NCBI RefSeq assembly: GCF_000525995.1
Contig: NZ_AODL01000027.1
Span: 1 to 46,474, forward strand
Direction: 5' to 3'
Length of the DNA stretch: 46,474 nucleotides
Origin: Paenilisteria riparia FSL S10-1204
Lineage (GTDB): Bacteria > Bacillota > Bacilli > Lactobacillales > Listeriaceae
Shown: positions 9,903-17,032 of the stretch, one piece after another
Numbering within the stretch: position 1 is the stretch's first letter
How the letters are laid out: every line of letters begins with the position of its first letter
The notes under the pieces: model-generated
The model's database searches: none
What the model saw: only the letters and a program-made list of their open reading frames with translations
What the model was told of the DNA's origin: nothing
Position numbers and translations under genes: made by a program

Positions 9903-10091
9903 AAATCGGCGGCAAGCGTTCGCATTCCAACACTTTGGTAGACTTCCGGTGCTACTTCGCATACGCTACGCTTAACTTCTCGCATGGTCGGGGATACAAC
10001 TCCCTCCCTGCTTTCAGTCATCACATACTTGAGTATGCTCCGCTTCCGGCTTCCACCAAACTCTTGGAATACAAACGCTTTCGCTCGATTT
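9903..10091 (+). repeat. Intergenic palindromic repeat, copy A
   Basis: 189-bp element with imperfect inverted ends (AAATCG...CGATTT, AAGCG...CGCTT) and an inner arm ATTCCAA/TTGGAAT. The core is nearly identical to copy B (25267-25455): CATACGCTACGCTTAACTTC and, after CATGGTCGGGGATAC, CTCCCTCCCTGCTTTCAGTC. The six-frame ORFs inside it lack ribosome binding sites and are taken as by-products. It lies between cshA and murF. The 710-bp gap also holds a terminator and an apparent remnant. Confidence 0.75.
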
Positions 10092-10194
10092 GTGTAAAGC
10101 CAAATGTACGTCTTACCCTAAAATAGATTTAATAATTAGGGTGTGACATTCAATGGCTCGCTTTTAGTCTTGTTCTAAAGCTCTACGCAAAAAA

Positions 10195-10226
10195 TAAAAA
10201 AGCCCTCTAAATAATAATGTAGGCTT
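10195..10226 (-). terminator. Probable terminator downstream of murF
   Basis: On the minus strand AAGCCT and AGGGCTT arms are separated by an AT-rich loop and followed by TTTTTTATTTTTT. It lies 180 nt after the murF stop. Confidence 0.5.
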
Positions 10227-10290
10227 ATCGTAAAAACCTAATTAACTTCCACAAACCATCATAACACGGATTCCTTGTGTTTTCAATGAT

Positions 10291-10334
10291 TTAAGCCAGA
10301 TTGATGGAATAAATTTGGCGGTAGCGGTTTCATT
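10291..10334 (+). repeat. Apparent remnant of the left end of the palindromic repeat
   Basis: AAGCCAGAT followed by AAATTTGGCGGTAGCGG resembles the left edge of copy A (AAGCCAGAT, AAATCGGCGGCAAGCG, 9894-9920). The match is short and gapped, so it may be a decayed fragment or chance. Confidence 0.35.
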
Positions 10335-10406
10335 GTTTGCCTCTCTCAACTAGCAAAATAGCACCACAAAATCTGATTTCTCGACTTTGTAATGCTATCC
10401 TTTATT

Positions 10407-11768
10407 TTATAACAATGTGTCTACTACTTCTTTTAGTCCCATTCCGTATGACCCTTTTACCATGATATACTCATTACCAGTCACGTTTGCTAACAATGCT
10501 CCTTTTAAGGCTTCTTTTGTTTCAAAGTGCGCCACATTATCAGCACCAAGTTGTTCTGCGGCGGCTTTTGCGAAAGCGGTCATGTGTGTTCCGTATGCGA
10601 AGACTTGGTCCACAGCACCATGTTGGATTGTTTTTCCTGCTTCGTAATGGAACTTGTCTGCATCAGCGCCTAGTTCCAACATGTCAGCTACAACAACGAA
10701 TTTCTTTTTACCCGTGGAATCAAGATGCATGAATGTTTTTAGCACAGCAGTTAATGCTGTTGGGCTTGAGTTATAGGCATCGTTCAAAATTTGGCTACCT
10801 TTCGCGCCAACAAGCCATTCTAAGCGGCTCGCGGAACGTTCCATATTCGCCAATGCTTCTTTCACGTCTTCTGGAATAATCCCCAGTTCACGCGCAGCAA
10901 GCATCGCGGCCATCGTGTTAAACACGTTATGTTCACCAACGATTGGTACAAAAATCGCTACATCAGGCGCCTCATTTGTCGTAAATGTCGTGCCTTCCAT
11001 CTCTGTCTGAATCGTCACCGGCTGAATGTCTCCGGTCTCACCAAACGTCGCCGTGCGATATGCATTACTTACAAGTGGCTTCAACAGCTGCTCATCACTA
11101 GGATAAATCAGCAAACTTGTTTCGCGCAAGCCTTGCGTCACTTCCATTTTTGCCTCAGCGATTCCTTCTCTGGAACCAAGATGTTCCAAATGTGCTTCAC
11201 CGATATTCGTAATTATCGCTATATCTGGTTCCACAATCTTCGTCAGTACTTCAATCTCATGACGATGATTCATGCCCATTTCAAGTACCGCAACTTCTGT
11301 ATCCTCTGGCATACTTAAAATCGTATAAGGCAAACCAATGTGATTATTAAAATTCCCGCCCGTTTTGTGCACACGGTATTTCTGTGAAGCGATTGCCGCC
11401 ATGATATCTTTTGTCGTCGTTTTCCCGTTACTTCCTGTAATCGCAATCGTTTTGGGCGCTACTTGTTTCAAATAAGCTTTCGCCAAGCTCTGCAATGCTA
11501 GTAACGTATCTTCTACCATCAAAACAGGAACGCCAACTGGTGGATTCGGAACATCTTTTTGCCAAAAAGCCGCTGCTGCACCTGCTTCATGTGCCTGCCC
11601 AACAAAAGCATGCCCATCGCGCGATTCGCCAATAAAAGGCACAAATAAATTGCCCGTCTCAATCTGACGCGTATCAAAGCAAACACCTGTAATCACAACA
11701 TCTTTCCAAGCTCCTATATCATTTAAAATCGGTATCATATCTACAATTTCGCCAACTGTTCTTTTCAC
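10407..11768 (-). CDS. murF: UDP-MurNAc-tripeptide--D-alanyl-D-alanine ligase
   Basis: Last cytoplasmic step of the peptidoglycan precursor: adds D-Ala-D-Ala to UDP-MurNAc-tripeptide using ATP. 453 aa, full length. The N-terminal UMP-binding domain is followed by the Mur ATP loop ITGSNGKTTTKD (about 112-123), the metal/substrate region GNFNNHIGLPYT and LEMGMNHRHEI, and a C-terminal domain with LNDAYNSSPTA. The GTG start has GGAGG 8 nt upstream. It follows ddl on the same strand, so product and user of D-Ala-D-Ala are neighbours. A hairpin between them may attenuate read-through. Confidence 0.95.
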   Translation of the reverse strand: MKRTVGEIVDMIPILNDIGAWKDVVITGVCFDTRQIETGNLFVPFIGESRDGHAFVGQAHEAGAAAAFWQKDVPNPPVGVPVLMVEDTLLALQSLAKAYLKQVAPKTIAITGSNGKTTTKDIMAAIASQKYRVHKTGGNFNNHIGLPYTILSMPEDTEVAVLEMGMNHRHEIEVLTKIVEPDIAIITNIGEAHLEHLGSREGIAEAKMEVTQGLRETSLLIYPSDEQLLKPLVSNAYRTATFGETGDIQPVTIQTEMEGTTFTTNEAPDVAIFVPIVGEHNVFNTMAAMLAARELGIIPEDVKEALANMERSASRLEWLVGAKGSQILNDAYNSSPTALTAVLKTFMHLDSTGKKKFVVVADMLELGADADKFHYEAGKTIQHGAVDQVFAYGTHMTAFAKAAAEQLGADNVAHFETKEALKGALLANVTGNEYIMVKGSYGMGLKEVVDTLL

Positions 11769-11791
11769 TTACATTTCCTCCAAATTCCGAG

Positions 11792-11820
11792 AAAAAAGCA
11801 GCCCAGCGAGGCACTGCTTT
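11792..11820 (-). terminator. Terminator or attenuator between ddl and murF
   Basis: Minus strand: AAAGCAG and CTGCTTT arms followed by a T-run, lying entirely between the two genes. It may partly uncouple murF from ddl. Confidence 0.65.
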
Positions 11821-11830
11821 CTTCATTCAT

Positions 11831-12949
11831 TTAATCTTCTAGCGTGTATTTCAATTTATTATTCGCATCATGACGTTCTATCGCCAAATCAACTAATTTA
11901 CTAATCAAATCCGTATATGGCAAACCGCTTTCTTGCCAAAGCAACGGATACATGCTAAACGGTGTGAAACCAGGCATCGTGTTGACTTCATTCAAGAAAA
12001 TTTGATTGTCTTTCGTTACAAAAAAGTCGGCACGAACTAAACCGCTTGCGTCCAAACCTGTAAAAGCTCGCGTTGCATAATCCACTAATTGCTCATAAAT
12101 CGCTGGTTCCAAATTAGCCGGAATCGCCATCACCGTATCATTATCTTGATACTTCGCCTTATAATCATAGAAAACAGCAACTTCTCCTTTTGGAATAATT
12201 TCACCAGCAACAGAACAAGCTGGTTTATCATTTCCTAATACAGCAACCTCAATTTCGCGAGCAACAACACCTTGCTCTACCACGATTCGGCGGTCATAAC
12301 GCAATGCTTCTACCATCGCCTCCACTAAGGTGTCACGATCTACTGCTTTACTAATCCCAACACTGGAGCCTAAATTCGCTGGTTTGACAAACACCGGATA
12401 AACGAGTTCCGACTCGATTTTAGCAAGCATTTCCTGTTGTGATTCTTCCCACTCAATCGCACGCACTGCTACTGAAGCAACTTGCGGAATACCTGCATCT
12501 GCAAAAACCATTTTCATCACGATTTTATCCATTGCAGCCGCAGAAGCAAGAACACCGTTTCCAACATACGGCAAGTCCAGCACTTCTAGCAAGCCCTGTA
12601 CCGTGCCATCTTCACCATTAGGACCATGCAACAATGGAAAAACAACCAGTGGTTCCGCGCTCTGCTCTTCACGAATAGATGCCGGACTAATCGCTAAACC
12701 ATGCGAAGCCTCACCCTCTTGATTCGCTAAACGCAATTGCTCCATTTGTTCAAATCGAAGTTGCTCTACAAAATCTACTTTTTGCGTTAGGATCGGGCCT
12801 TGAACCCAATCGCCATCATTTGTTATGTAAATCGGTTGCACACTAAATTTATCAAAAGCCAAAGCATTAATGACTGAAAAAGCTGTCTGTAAAGAAATCT
12901 CATGTTCCGCAGACTTCCCACCATAGAGCACCACTAATTTTGTTTTCAT
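11831..12949 (-). CDS. ddl: D-alanine--D-alanine ligase
   Basis: Joins two D-Ala using ATP to make the dipeptide for MurF. 372 aa. ATP-grasp enzyme: VLYGGKSAEHEISL at the N-terminus (substrate Glu in the HEIS motif), HGPNGEDGTVQGLLE, VKPANLGSSVGISK (the ATP-grasp serine loop) and catalytic LNEVNTMPGFTPFSMYP at the C-terminus. The ribosome binding site GGAGGG is 5 nt before the ATG. The YDYKAKY segment near the active site looks like the normal D-Ala-D-Ala type, not the D-lactate type. Confidence 0.95.
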   Translation of the reverse strand: MKTKLVVLYGGKSAEHEISLQTAFSVINALAFDKFSVQPIYITNDGDWVQGPILTQKVDFVEQLRFEQMEQLRLANQEGEASHGLAISPASIREEQSAEPLVVFPLLHGPNGEDGTVQGLLEVLDLPYVGNGVLASAAAMDKIVMKMVFADAGIPQVASVAVRAIEWEESQQEMLAKIESELVYPVFVKPANLGSSVGISKAVDRDTLVEAMVEALRYDRRIVVEQGVVAREIEVAVLGNDKPACSVAGEIIPKGEVAVFYDYKAKYQDNDTVMAIPANLEPAIYEQLVDYATRAFTGLDASGLVRADFFVTKDNQIFLNEVNTMPGFTPFSMYPLLWQESGLPYTDLISKLVDLAIERHDANNKLKYTLED

Positions 12950-13024
12950 ACTATCCCTCCGTCGATTCCCTAAATCAATTACAATCTATTTTAACATGTT
13001 TTTCACCGAAAGAAAGCGAAACAT

Positions 13025-13050
13025 AAAAAAAAGCACCTAAAAATAGATGC
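13025..13050 (-). terminator. Terminator of the SMR operon
   Basis: Minus strand GCATCTA-TTTT-TAGGTGC (one wobble pair) followed by eight T's, about 65 nt after the second SMR gene. Confidence 0.75.
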
Positions 13051-13116
13051 TAAACTGTAGAAAAATTATCTTTTACATCAAAGTCTTGTTCGTTCTCTCC
13101 TTGTTTCTAAGCATTA

Positions 13117-13437
13117 TTAAGCGCCGGAAGTTAATTTCAAGCCGATGACGCCAGCAATTATTAGTGTGATAAATAATAATTTCAGTGCGCTTTTCTTTTC
13201 TTTAAAGAGGAACATGCCCATGAGAACCGAGCCGACCGCGCCAATTCCCGTCCAGACTGCATAGCCTGTGCCAATCGGGATTGTTTTTAAAGAAAGCGAT
13301 AGTAAGAAAAAGCTGAAAATCATGAAAATAATCGTCAATACTGTGTATTTCCAAATTTTAAAGCCTTCGGAAAGTTTCATCATGACAACAAAGCCCATTT
13401 CGCAAATGCCTGCAATCAATAAGAAAATCCATGCCAT
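13117..13437 (-). CDS. Small multidrug resistance (SMR) subunit 2
   Basis: Four-helix inner-membrane exporter subunit, 106 aa. The conserved membrane Glu is in LIAGICEMGF (residue 13), and helix 3 carries IGTGYAVWTGIGAVGS. It starts at the stop of the preceding SMR gene (TAATG overlap), so the two are translationally coupled. Paired SMR genes usually form a heterodimer that exports cationic compounds or guanidinium-type substrates. The substrate cannot be told here, and no guanidine riboswitch was found upstream. Confidence 0.9.
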   Translation of the reverse strand: MAWIFLLIAGICEMGFVVMMKLSEGFKIWKYTVLTIIFMIFSFFLLSLSLKTIPIGTGYAVWTGIGAVGSVLMGMFLFKEKKSALKLLFITLIIAGVIGLKLTSGA

Positions 13438-13784
13438 TATTTCTCACCTGCGCTTTCTGCCTTGTTCCCACCATCAACGAGTTTCAACCCAATAATGCCA
13501 ACAAGAAGGACTGCAAGCGAAATAATTTTCCAGAGCCCTGCTGATTCGTTTAGGAACAACATGCCGATAATCGCCGTTCCTGCCGCGCCAATCCCCGTAA
13601 ACACCGCATATGCCGTACCAATCGGGATTTTACGCATCGCCCGCGCAAACAAATAAAAGCTCACAATCAAAAAGGCAATCGTTAACAAACTCCATCCCAG
13701 TCTTGTAAAACCATGTGCTTCTTTCAAACCAAATGCCCAAACAATTTCAGACAACCCGGCAAGCACTAAATATAACCATGCCAT
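13437..13784 (-). CDS. Small multidrug resistance (SMR) subunit 1
   Basis: Four-helix SMR exporter subunit, 115 aa. The membrane Glu is in LAGLSEIVWAFGLK (about residue 13), helix 3 carries IGTAYAVFTGIGAAGTA, and a polar tail (GGNKAESAGEK) is longer than in its partner. The ribosome binding site AGGAGGAAAAG precedes the ATG. It lies 90 nt after the TetR gene and overlaps the second SMR gene by one base. It probably works with subunit 2 as an asymmetric dimer and is repressed by the TetR protein. Confidence 0.9.
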   Translation of the reverse strand: MAWLYLVLAGLSEIVWAFGLKEAHGFTRLGWSLLTIAFLIVSFYLFARAMRKIPIGTAYAVFTGIGAAGTAIIGMLFLNESAGLWKIISLAVLLVGIIGLKLVDGGNKAESAGEK

Positions 13785-13829
13785 TATCTTTTCCTCCTGA
13801 ATAATCGGGCTGTCCCAAAATTGTGAAAA

Positions 13830-13862
13830 ATACGTCTATCCGTATCCGAAAGGTCATCCTTT
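13830..13862 (-). promoter_or_regulatory. Two small dyads between the TetR and SMR genes
   Basis: ATACG-N6-CGTAT (13830-13845) and AAAGG-TCAT-CCTTT (13849-13862) lie next to each other in the 90-bp gap. Either could be an operator or a short RNA hairpin. Neither matches the operator seen upstream of the TetR gene. Confidence 0.3.
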
Positions 13863-13874
13863 CTAAAACTTACA

Positions 13875-14426
13875 TTACATCAATGATGCTAGTGCTACCC
13901 ATGCTGTTTCCCGTCGCATTTCAAATTCTGTTGCATCGTATATTTCGTGTTCCAAACTAAGGCCGTCCAGCAAACAATAAAATACGTGCACCCACTTGTC
14001 TTTTCGCGTCTCATCCATCTTTTGCAATAATAAGCTACCAATCATTTCTGATGTCATCGCCTCATATGTCGTCATTTCCTCACGCATTTGCGTTGCCAAA
14101 GATTGAGGTGGAAAGAAAATCGCGCGTTGGAAAAATCGTTTCATCGCAGGATTCGCATTAAAATCCGTAACTTGGTAAAAAAAGGCCCGTAGCGCTTCGT
14201 CCACTGTAGGATAGACCTGGTCTTTAATAGCACCAAGTACCGTGAGCTCATGCTTTATCACATCACGATATATCTCCAAAAACAAAGTTTCTTTCGAGGC
14301 AAAATGAGCATAAATCGACGGTGTTTTAATGCCTACTGCTTTTGCAATTTCGGACAATGCTGTGCCTTCATAACCTTGCTCTGCAAACAATGGCAATGCC
14401 GCTTCTTTCAATTTTTCTCCCGACAT
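13875..14426 (-). CDS. TetR-family repressor of the SMR pump
   Basis: 183-aa regulator. The N-terminal helix-turn-helix is LSEIAKAVGIKTPSIYAHF, followed by the typical ASKETLFLEIY; the rest is an all-helical ligand domain. The frame is open to 14447 (TTG), but ATG 14426 has a perfect AGGAGG and begins MSGEKLKEAALPLF. It sits directly ahead of the two SMR genes on the same strand, an arrangement typical of a local drug-responsive repressor. A palindromic operator overlaps its own ribosome binding site. Confidence 0.88.
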   Translation of the reverse strand: MSGEKLKEAALPLFAEQGYEGTALSEIAKAVGIKTPSIYAHFASKETLFLEIYRDVIKHELTVLGAIKDQVYPTVDEALRAFFYQVTDFNANPAMKRFFQRAIFFPPQSLATQMREEMTTYEAMTSEMIGSLLLQKMDETRKDKWVHVFYCLLDGLSLEHEIYDATEFEMRRETAWVALASLM

Positions 14427-14438
14427 AAAACGCCTCCT

Positions 14439-14456
14439 AACTAACAATCGTTAGTT
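14439..14456 (-). promoter_or_regulatory. TetR-type operator
   Basis: AACTAAC-AATC-GTTAGTT is a perfect 7-bp dyad with a 4-bp centre. It touches the AGGAGG of the TetR gene, so repressor binding would autoregulate the TetR-SMR transcript. Confidence 0.65.
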
Positions 14457-14466
14457 TTATTGTAAC

Positions 14467-14509
14467 AAAAAAATCGCGCGCCGTAAAGTAATATATTTTC
14501 GCGATTTTT
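14467..14509 (-). terminator. Terminator overlapping the stop codon of the 258-aa gene
   Basis: Minus strand AAAAATCGCG ... CGCGATTTTTTT, 10-bp arms (14500-14509 and 14469-14478). The first arm starts on the last base of the stop codon. Confidence 0.7.
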
Positions 14510-15285
14510 CACTGACCTTCTTCTATTAACAACCATTCGTTTTTCTTCAAATCATAATTCAGGTGTGCCACTACACGATCATAGCCAATCAACTCATTAG
14601 AACGCAATAATTCTTGCATATCATCTTGCAAATGATAACCAATCGGAACCTCGATTTGATTTCGATTTTTTACCGCGTCATCAAATGAAATACAGATGCC
14701 TTCTTTAAAGTAAGTGGCGAATTTCTTCAATAGAGCTACAGGAATATCAGCAATCTTCTTTCGTTTCACGAACGGCAACGCAATTTTTTCTGTTGTTAGC
14801 TGCATCATATTTTTCCAAATTGCATATGCTAAGACATGATAAAACTGGTCTAAATTGCGATAATATACCTTATTGTACCTGCCATCATTCATCGTCAAAT
14901 ACACAAAGTTATTCTGTAATTTATAGTAAAAAGGCGAACGTAAATGTCTTCCTGTGTGCGCCAAATATAGCAATTCTGCAACTTCCTGAGCCGTTAACTG
15001 ATTTACCAAATCCAAATCTTCAAAATCCACCCAGCAAAAATCGCCATTTTGCGACACGGAAGCTTTCTTTAGTTCCGCTAAGTCTCTCACATCTGAGTAA
15101 TGAAAAGATGTATGTGCATTATAAGACGCGTCTTGAAACTGATGCTTCAAGAGTAGAATATTTTGTGGTGGCGACATCACACCGTTCATGAAATCACAAA
15201 AAGTAATTCCACTTGTTACAACATTATTAATGACATTATCCATATGTACATAAATTGACTGCTGCTTTAGCGTCTCTTTTTTCAT
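14509..15285 (-). CDS. Conserved-looking hypothetical protein, 258 aa
   Basis: I do not recognise this family. The protein is soluble, without a signal peptide or membrane helix, rich in Tyr, Asn and Leu. It contains aromatic stretches such as SPFYYKLQNNFVYLTM and YRNLDQFYHVLAYAIW, and ends in an acidic segment (YDLKKNEWLLIEEGQ). A purine-rich GGATGGGTGAG lies about 10 nt before the ATG. It has its own terminator and stands between the TetR gene and a small ORF, so it looks monocistronic. Base composition resembles its neighbours. Coding is likely from the long clean frame and the terminator at its stop. Confidence 0.75.
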   Translation of the reverse strand: MKKETLKQQSIYVHMDNVINNVVTSGITFCDFMNGVMSPPQNILLLKHQFQDASYNAHTSFHYSDVRDLAELKKASVSQNGDFCWVDFEDLDLVNQLTAQEVAELLYLAHTGRHLRSPFYYKLQNNFVYLTMNDGRYNKVYYRNLDQFYHVLAYAIWKNMMQLTTEKIALPFVKRKKIADIPVALLKKFATYFKEGICISFDDAVKNRNQIEVPIGYHLQDDMQELLRSNELIGYDRVVAHLNYDLKKNEWLLIEEGQ

Positions 15286-15395
15286 CGTCTTTTCTCACCC
15301 ATCCTCTTTTACTCTCTTTGTATACATCATACAACACTTATCTCTAATTGTCTGTGTCAATTGATTCAAATATAAGTTACTAATACATTACACAC

Positions 15396-15427
15396 AAAAA
15401 ACACCGATATCCCGCGATACCGATGTC
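15396..15427 (-). terminator. Terminator of the 48-aa ORF
   Basis: Minus strand ACATCGGTATC and GATATCGGTGT pair with two wobble positions and a 4-nt loop, followed by a T-run. It lies 25 nt after the small ORF's stop. Confidence 0.75.
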
Positions 15428-15450
15428 TAAAAAAGTAAAATCGTATGTAG

Positions 15451-15597
15451 TTAACGTACGCTTAGTTTCACAAGGTTCAAGTGATTTTTCTGTAAATTGC
15501 GCCAGATATCATGTCTGGATTTCGTCTTCTCTACAAAAATACCTTTTTTCTCTAATTGCTTCATAACTTGGTTTAATACTTCTTTATTTTCTTGCAA
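15451..15597 (-). CDS. Small basic protein, 48 aa, unknown
   Basis: A TTG start at 15597 with GGAGTG 8-9 nt upstream opens a 48-residue frame. It begins MQENKEVLNQVMKQLEKKG and ends NHLNLVKLSVR. The first half looks like an amphipathic helix; the second half is basic (KTKSRHDIWRNLQKNH), so nucleic-acid or partner binding is possible. I recognise no family, and it lacks the SQELD motif of Spo0E-type peptides. A strong terminator follows and a nested dyad precedes it, which supports a real transcript. It might instead be a regulatory RNA with a chance ORF. Confidence 0.5.
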   Translation of the reverse strand: MQENKEVLNQVMKQLEKKGIFVEKTKSRHDIWRNLQKNHLNLVKLSVR

Positions 15598-15619
15598 ATG
15601 GTATCACTCCAATCGCTTT

Positions 15620-15654
15620 TATAGAGATACTATCCCGTTTAGTTTTTCTCTATA
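15620..15654 (-). promoter_or_regulatory. Nested dyad in the leader of the 48-aa ORF
   Basis: TATAGAGA (15620-15627) and TCTCTATA (15647-15654) are perfect 8-bp arms. Inside them lies a second stem ACTA/TAGT around a CCCGTTT loop. It ends about 20 bp before the start codon and could be an operator or an RNA hairpin. Confidence 0.4.
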
Positions 15655-15771
15655 GGTTCACTTTAACACAAATCGCCACACAAAAACAGCCTTTTTTCAA
15701 AAAAACATCATGTATTTACGAATTATTTTTATTTCAAATGAACTGAAAACGGTTTAAAACCGAATAATTAT

Positions 15772-15802
15772 AAAAAACCCCAGCCAAGAATAGCTATGGG
15801 GT
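15772..15802 (-). terminator. Terminator of the MetE-like gene
   Basis: Minus strand ACCCCATAGCTATTC ... TGGGGT followed by TTTTT, 10 nt after the stop. Confidence 0.75.
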
Positions 15803-15811
15803 CGTTGCAAA

Positions 15812-16915
15812 TTATTGTTCGTTCCACACATCATTCGCAATGGATACAACATGAGCTAGTTTTGCCCATTGTTCTGCTTCGGTTAGGACATTTCCTTCTT
15901 CCGTGGACGCAAAACCGCACTGCGGGCTAAGACATAGTTGGGAAAGTGGTACGATTTCGGAGGCTTCTTGAATGCGTTCTTTAATCGCATCTGAATCTTC
16001 TAAAACGCCATTTTTGGAAGTGACTAGGCCTAGGATGATTTTTAAATCCGGACGTTTCACGTAACGAAGTGGCGCAAAGTCACCAGAACGGTCATTATCG
16101 TACTCAAGGAAAAAACCATCGATATTTAAGCCACCAAATAATGTTTCAGCTACTGGCTCGTAACCGCCAGACGCAATCCATGTAGAACGGAAATTTCCGC
16201 GGCAGATGTGCATTGTGATGACCATGTCTGCTGGTTTTTCGGAGATTGCTTCATTGATGAGATTTTTATACACCGTCTGTAATTCGTCGGGATCAAATCC
16301 TCGAGAACGCACGACTTCTCTTTGCTCATCGGAACATAAATAACTCCATGAGGTGTCGTCTAATTGCAAATAACGGCAACCTTCTTCATAGAATGCTTGG
16401 ATGGCTTTTTTATAAGCTGTGGCTAAGTCTTTTAGAAATAGCGATTTATCCGAAATATATGGCGCGTACTCGATATCACCGCGATAATGCAACATCGCTG
16501 GACTTGGAATGGTCATTTTAGCTACGACATCATCTCCTGCTATGCTATGTAAAAAGCGATAATCGGCAAGCATCGGGTGATTTTCAAAACGAATCGGTGC
16601 CACAATTTTGACGGAATGGGTCTTCGTTTGCACATTGGCAAATTGAATGCCAGTATCTGCATCGTATCCTTCAACACCCTCCAGTCCTTCTAAAAAGTCA
16701 AAATGCCACCAAGCGCGACGGAACTCGCCATCTGTGACAGCTTTTAGTCCTGCTTCTTTTTGTTTTTCTACGATATACTTAATTTCTCGATCCTCGATTG
16801 CGCGTAATTCGGTGTCGGTAATTTTGCCTGAAGCTTTGTCTAATCTTGCTTGCTTAATTGCTTCTGTCCTTAAAATACTGCCAACTTGGTCCGCTCTAAA
16901 TGGTGCTTTTACCAC
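15812..16915 (-). CDS. Cobalamin-independent methionine synthase II family (YxjG/YxjH-like)
   Basis: MetE C-terminal-domain-like methyltransferase, probably methylating homocysteine or a related thiol. About 367 aa, so it has only the catalytic barrel. It starts VKAPFRADQVGS, has a DGEFRRAWWHFDF segment, a zinc-site-like MHICRGNFRS (His and Cys) and a second Cys in LSPQCGFAST. The open frame reaches 16975, but a promoter occupies 16947-16975. The start is therefore GTG 16915 (GGAG 8 nt upstream) or ATG 16921. No SAM or T-box leader fits in the short gap. Its promoter is nearly identical to that of ridA. The methyl donor is not known for this subfamily. Confidence 0.85.
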   Translation of the reverse strand: MVKAPFRADQVGSILRTEAIKQARLDKASGKITDTELRAIEDREIKYIVEKQKEAGLKAVTDGEFRRAWWHFDFLEGLEGVEGYDADTGIQFANVQTKTHSVKIVAPIRFENHPMLADYRFLHSIAGDDVVAKMTIPSPAMLHYRGDIEYAPYISDKSLFLKDLATAYKKAIQAFYEEGCRYLQLDDTSWSYLCSDEQREVVRSRGFDPDELQTVYKNLINEAISEKPADMVITMHICRGNFRSTWIASGGYEPVAETLFGGLNIDGFFLEYDNDRSGDFAPLRYVKRPDLKIILGLVTSKNGVLEDSDAIKERIQEASEIVPLSQLCLSPQCGFASTEEGNVLTEAEQWAKLAHVVSIANDVWNEQ

Positions 16916-16946
16916 GTACATCACTCCAATCATCTGATATATTAGT

Positions 16947-16975
16947 ATTGTATGCCAATTCAGACACTTTTGCAA
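16947..16975 (-). promoter_or_regulatory. Promoter of the MetE-like gene
   Basis: Minus strand TTGCAA, 17-bp spacer, TACAAT. The spacer (containing TCTGAATT) matches the ridA promoter at 14 of 17 positions. Confidence 0.7.
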
Positions 16976-16988
16976 TATGTAATAAGAA

Positions 16989-17027
16989 AAAGCTTACTCA
17001 AGTAACATAGATTTGAGCAAGCTTCTC
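16989..17027 (-). terminator. Terminator of hrtA
   Basis: Arms 16990-17001 and 17013-17024 pair over 12 positions with one wobble (AAGCTT...AAGCTT), followed on the minus strand by TTTTTC, just after hrtA. Confidence 0.75.
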
Positions 17028-17032
17028 GTTTT

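Noticed and set aside
9935..10126. Similar 60-70 aa ORFs inside repeat copies A and B (FAYATLNFSHGRGYDSLPAF region)
   Set aside because: No ribosome binding site or usual start, and copy C does not keep the full frame. The similarity follows from the conserved DNA repeat and its palindromic structure.
13785..13874. Guanidine (ykkC or mini-ykkC) riboswitch before the SMR genes
   Set aside because: The gap is 90 bp and lacks the ACGR loops or the conserved guanidine-I core; only two small dyads are present.
16916..16975. SAM riboswitch or T-box before the MetE-like gene
   Set aside because: The promoter is about 32-60 bp from the start codon, leaving no room for such a leader.
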